Assembly (NCBI GenBank): GCA_036723975.1
Contig: DAIMGJ010000006.1
Span: 56,538-120,537 of the forward strand
Direction: 5' to 3'
Origin: JAILEN01 sp036723975
Lineage (GTDB): Bacteria > Bacillota > Clostridia > Lachnospirales > Lachnospiraceae
DNA length: 64,000 bases
The notes beneath the pieces are model-generated. The model was given only the letters and a program-made list of their open reading frames with translations. It was not told the origin of the DNA and did no database searches. Position numbers and translations under genes: made by a program. Position 1 is the first letter of the stretch. The number at the start of each line of letters is the position of its first letter. Of the stretch, positions 62,789 through 64,000 are shown in pieces.

Positions 62789-62800
62789 CCACATGTATTG

Positions 62801-62816
62801 AATCAATATATTGATT
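62801..62816. repeat. 16-bp perfect palindrome in the recombinase leader
   Basis: AATCAATATATTGATT reads the same on both strands and lies just after the predicted transcription start, where a bound repressor would block elongation. Confidence 0.5.
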
Positions 62817-62875
62817 TTTGTTAATATGCTATATTTTCATTATTTAACGTTTATCACTACTGTATGAGGTTTACT

Positions 62876-63943
62876 ATGGGAAAAGATTCCGAATTCTACA
62901 AAGATAAAACAAGAAATCAAAAACTTCGTTTGCGAGAACTTCTTAATCAGATGCCTTCCTGGTCCGTTGACTATATTTATTCCAAAGAAGTTACCACACA
63001 GACTTCCACATTGATTTCATATAGTTATGACTTGATTACGTTTTTTAAGTTTATACAGGATAAAAACCCCATATATAAAGACATTGAGCTTAAAAAGATT
63101 CCTTTAAGCGTCTTAGATCAGCTTTCATCCGAAGATATTATCGAATACCAACGTTACTTGGAGTTAAATGTCGATAACGATAATTTCCATGAAAACGGAA
63201 AAAAAGCCATTGCACGTAAAATGTCGCCTTTGCGTGGACTTTATCAGTATCATTATGCACGAAAAAATATAAAAGAGAATCCTATGATTCTGGTGCCTTT
63301 ACCGCGTTTAAAAAAGGATAAAAACATCATACGTATGAATTCTTATGAAGTTCAGGCGGTTTTGGATTGTATACAATCCGGCAACGAACAAATGTCAGAA
63401 CGTCAGAAAAAATTATGCCTAAAAACCCAAAAACGCGACCTGGCAATCCTTACCTTGATGTTAAACACCGGAATTCGTGTATCTGAGTGCAACGGCTTGG
63501 ATTTAAACGATGTTGATTTACGAGCCAACTCACTTACCATTGTTCGAAAAGGTGGTGGACAGGATGTATTATACTTTGGGGATGCCGTTCATGACGCATT
63601 GGAAGATTACATCAAGTTTGAGCGTGCACTTATTACACCCTTGGATGGACACGATAAAGCACTCTTCTATTCCCGTCAGGGAAAACGCATCAGTATCGAT
63701 GCAATTGAAAATCTCGTTAAAAAATACGCGAAAATGGCCGTGCCTACGAAGAAAATCACGCCTCACAAACTTCGATCCACCTACGGAACCGCACTTTATC
63801 GCGAAACCGGCGATATACGATTGGTTGCGGATGTTTTAGGTCATGAAAATATCAATACAACCATTGATTATTATGCAGCCATCGAAGATGAACATAAACG
63901 CACCGCCGCAAATGCTGTAAATTATAATAAAAATAAGGACTAG
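62876..63943 (+). CDS. tyrosine recombinase/integrase (XerC/XerD-like)
   Basis: 355 residues. The N-terminal SAM-like domain (~15-125) is followed by the catalytic domain. All catalytic residues are visible: R201 (NTGIRVSE), K225 (VRKGGG), H297 and R300 (TPHKLRSTYGT), H323 (LGHENINTT) and nucleophile Y332. It may be a chromosomal dimer-resolving Xer-type enzyme or a stand-alone integrase; longer than E. coli XerC/D (about 300). GAGGT (62866-62870) precedes ATG 62876; ATG 62864 is upstream of it and less likely. Its stop is 4 nt before an insertion-sequence-like end. Confidence 0.88.
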   Translation: MGKDSEFYKDKTRNQKLRLRELLNQMPSWSVDYIYSKEVTTQTSTLISYSYDLITFFKFIQDKNPIYKDIELKKIPLSVLDQLSSEDIIEYQRYLELNVDNDNFHENGKKAIARKMSPLRGLYQYHYARKNIKENPMILVPLPRLKKDKNIIRMNSYEVQAVLDCIQSGNEQMSERQKKLCLKTQKRDLAILTLMLNTGIRVSECNGLDLNDVDLRANSLTIVRKGGGQDVLYFGDAVHDALEDYIKFERALITPLDGHDKALFYSRQGKRISIDAIENLVKKYAKMAVPTKKITPHKLRSTYGTALYRETGDIRLVADVLGHENINTTIDYYAAIEDEHKRTAANAVNYNKNKD

Positions 63944-63947
63944 TCTT

Positions 63948-64000
63948 TGTACCGACCCCCAAAAGTTAGACCAAAAATCTAACATTTGGAGGTCGGTATT
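63948..64000 (+). mobile_element. left end of an IS3-type insertion sequence (truncated by the window)
   Basis: The sequence TGTACCGACCCCCAAAAGTT at 63948 onward resembles the terminal repeat of IS3/IS150-group elements by my recollection. The first 51 nt fold into a hairpin: 63950-63970 pairs with 63978-63998, 21 bp with two mismatches. The 3' arm carries GGAGGT at 63988-63993, a likely ribosome site for a transposase gene just beyond the window. No transposase is visible, so this could instead be a terminator-like structure after the recombinase gene. Confidence 0.5.

Noticed and set aside
1..64000. CRISPR arrays, tRNA or rRNA genes, toxin-antitoxin or phage-defence islands
   Set aside because: No regularly spaced repeats, no cloverleaf-type or rRNA-like sequence and no defence-type proteins seen; apart from the right end, the window is core chromosome.

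Overview
The window reads as chromosomal DNA of a flagellated low-G+C Firmicute of the Clostridia, most like the Lachnospiraceae. Evidence for this is the gene order comM-dprA-topA-codY-flgB, a PolC-type replicative polymerase, CodY, a CheC/CheD/FliY chemotaxis set, FapA (DUF342) after sigma-D, strong AGGAGG ribosome sites and several TTG/GTG starts. This is inference from gene content; no rRNA or other species marker is present. All genes recognised are on the + strand, and no tRNA, rRNA or CRISPR array was seen.

Layout. (1) 50-5632: DNA processing and regulation (comM/yifB, dprA, topA, codY), closed by a strong terminator at 5676. (2) 5871-18022: first flagellar block from its own sigma-A-type promoter: flgB, flgC, fliE, fliF, fliG, fliH, fliI, fliJ, a MotE/YlxF-like gene, fliK, flgD, a TIGR02530-type gene and flgE, ended by a terminator at 18046. 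Three back-to-back hairpins lie between fliE and fliF. (3) 18315-40788: second motility block from a new promoter: motA, motB, fliL, fliM, fliY, cheY, fliOPQR, flhB, flhA, flhF, flhG, a PilZ/YcgR gene, cheB, cheA, cheW, cheC, cheD, a small membrane protein, sigD/fliA, fapA, two accessory genes and a membrane-anchored YceG-like protein, ended by a terminator at 40791. (4) 40996-55245: the conserved translation/envelope/isoprenoid cluster rpsB-tsf-pyrH-frr-uppS-cdsA-dxr-rseP-ispG-polC, with a NodB polysaccharide deacetylase and a bactofilin inserted between tsf and pyrH. (5) 55252-62210: pheA, a DUF815 ATPase, a Ppx/GppA-like protein, ppk and a HAD phosphatase. (6) 62211-64000: an unrecognised 65-residue gene flanked by RNA hairpins, a tyrosine recombinase with a palindrome-flanked promoter, and what looks like the left end of an IS3-type insertion sequence running off the window.

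How it fits together. Blocks 2 and 3 supply almost all of the basal body, the export gate, the stator, the switch and the chemotaxis core, plus sigma-D. Filament, cap, hook-junction and anti-sigma genes, receptors and cheR are not in the window. CodY, just upstream, is a known nutritional repressor of motility in Bacillus subtilis, and a CodY-like box overlaps its own promoter here.

Points most worth a second look: a CheB whose receiver domain has lost both the phosphoacceptor Asp and the conserved Lys; the post-sigD envelope/flagellum module; an enlarged EF-Ts; a bactofilin with a strong in-frame internal start; the 65-residue gene; and the hairpin-bearing IS end.
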